In this document: positions 63,131 through 64,000 of the stretch, one piece after another
Layout of the letters: each line of letters begins with the position of its first letter
How positions within the stretch are numbered: position 1 is the first letter of the stretch
Notes under the pieces: generated by a model
Database searches by the model: none
Told to the model about the DNA's origin: nothing
The model's input: the letters and a program-made list of their open reading frames with translations, nothing else
Position numbers and translations under genes: made by a program
From: Herbaspirillum sp. CF444
GTDB taxonomy: Bacteria; Pseudomonadota; Gammaproteobacteria; Burkholderiales; Burkholderiaceae_D
Length of the DNA stretch: 64,000 bases
Assembly: GCF_000282135.1 (NCBI RefSeq)
Contig: NZ_AKJW01000007.1
Location: 28,786 to 92,785 of the forward strand
Direction: 5' to 3'

Positions 63131-64000
63131 TCAGGTCCAGCGCGCGGCGGAACCCACCGCCGCCGGCATCGCTTCGCGCATGGTTTCGATGAAGTAGCGC
63201 AGCCGCGCAGGGTAGAAGCGGGCATAGGGATAGATGATCGACACCGGCAGCGGGGCTGCTTCCCATTCGGGCAGCAGCGGCAGCAGGCGGCCGTTTTCCA
63301 TGTGTTCCTGCAGCAGCCAGGCCGAACCGAGGATCAGGCCGACGCCTTCGACCGCCGCATTGGTCAGCGCATACAGGCTGTCGGAACTGAGGCGCGGCTG
63401 GAACGTCACTTCGGCGACTTCGCCCGTGACGACGTTCCTGAGCGTGATGTCGCGCCGATAGAATTGCGGGATCGCCAGCCACGGCATCGTCGCCAGGTCG
63501 CGCGGATGTGCGGGCATCGTATGACGCGCCAGCAGCGACGGCGCAATCGCCAGCATGCGCGGCACTTCGGCCAGCCGGATCGCCACCACCGAGGGGTCGG
63601 TGACTTCGCCGACCTGGATCGCACAGTCGATGCCGTGGGCGATGAAGTCGGCGATGCGATCGTACAGCAGCCATTCCACCGTGATGCCCGGATGACGGCG
63701 CATGAATTCGGCCAGCGGCCCGATCAGTTGTCCTTGTCCGAAGGCATTCGGCACCACCACGCGCAGCGAGCCGCCGGCTTCGACATTGGCGCCGCGCAGA
63801 TCGAATTCGAAAGATTCCCACTCCGCCAGCAGATTGAGCGCGCGCTCGTAGCAGCGCTCGCCGTCCTCGGTCAGTTTCATGGCATGGGTGGAGCGTTGCA
63901 GCAGGCGCAGGCCCATCGAGCGTTCCAGTAATTGCAGCCGGCGGCTGATGGTCGGCTGCGTGGTGCCCAGTTGCGCAGCCGCCGCCGACAGGCTGGGGGG
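63131..64000 (-). CDS. LysR-type regulator, 5' end outside window
   Basis: Runs to the right edge; at least 289 residues visible. The truncated N-terminus still shows LSAAAAQLGTTQPTISRRLQ, the LysR recognition helix, and then a complete effector domain. Start codon, promoter and divergent partner lie beyond the window. Confidence 0.9.
   Translation of the reverse strand, partial: PPSLSAAAAQLGTTQPTISRRLQLLERSMGLRLLQRSTHAMKLTEDGERCYERALNLLAEWESFEFDLRGANVEAGGSLRVVVPNAFGQGQLIGPLAEFMRRHPGITVEWLLYDRIADFIAHGIDCAIQVGEVTDPSVVAIRLAEVPRMLAIAPSLLARHTMPAHPRDLATMPWLAIPQFYRRDITLRNVVTGEVAEVTFQPRLSSDSLYALTNAAVEGVGLILGSAWLLQEHMENGRLLPLLPEWEAAPLPVSIIYPYARFYPARLRYFIETMREAMPAAVGSAARWT

Overview
The window is GC-rich chromosomal DNA from a beta-proteobacterium. 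It most likely comes from Burkholderiales/Oxalobacteraceae, a Herbaspirillum-like soil or plant bacterium. This is inferred from the gene mix: many LysR regulators each paired with a divergent enzyme or transporter gene, DUF4148 and DUF2164 proteins, a monomeric NADP-isocitrate dehydrogenase, and aromatic-acid catabolism. No rRNA, tRNA or CRISPR array was seen. Both window edges cut a gene.

Layout. (1) 1-9136: two large proteins of unknown role, the second 2273 aa with beta-propeller repeats, two LamG-like domains and a hydrophobic helical C-terminus, closed by a clear terminator. (2) 9257-16291: a benzoylformate decarboxylase/benzaldehyde dehydrogenase pair with a divergent LysR gene, an AT-richer patch with a small membrane protein and a perfect hairpin, and an AAHS-type aromatic acid transporter. 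The transporter's upstream region carries nearly the same operator as the decarboxylase/LysR region. (3) 16329-24467: a CSS-type EAL phosphodiesterase, then LysR-paired units (NmrA-like oxidoreductase, DMT exporter, F420-reductase-like protein), an OsmC protein and a fossil of an amino-acid ABC ATPase.

(4) 24486-29869: an AT-rich island on the minus strand that reads as a RiPP (ribosomally made, post-translationally modified peptide) gene cluster. In order of transcription it holds a 53-aa precursor-like peptide, a HExxH protein resembling alpha-ketoglutarate-dependent peptide hydroxylases, an ABC exporter with an unusually compact ATPase domain, a JmjC/cupin oxygenase, a LuxR-type regulator and a ThiE-like protein. 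Next to it lies a short-chain dehydrogenase gene that has lost its 5' part. This is the best candidate for an undescribed system.

(5) 30729-43648: a 1206-aa hybrid histidine kinase, a nitrilase-family amidohydrolase, a GFA protein, a transglutaminase-like DUF3857 protein, a DUF2059 protein, a short AraC regulator, a strong inverted repeat and a NarL-type two-component pair. (6) 43645-51471: a LysR gene divergent from an eight-gene catabolic operon (ureohydrolase, ArgH-like lyase, amino-acid ABC importer, class II aldolase, 2-hydroxyacid dehydrogenase). (7) 51478-57247: an MFS/aldo-keto reductase/Old Yellow Enzyme run with divergent LysR, then an AraC regulator. (8) 57599-64000: isocitrate dehydrogenase with terminator, several small secreted or hypothetical proteins, a DUF4105 membrane protein and a LysR gene cut by the window end.
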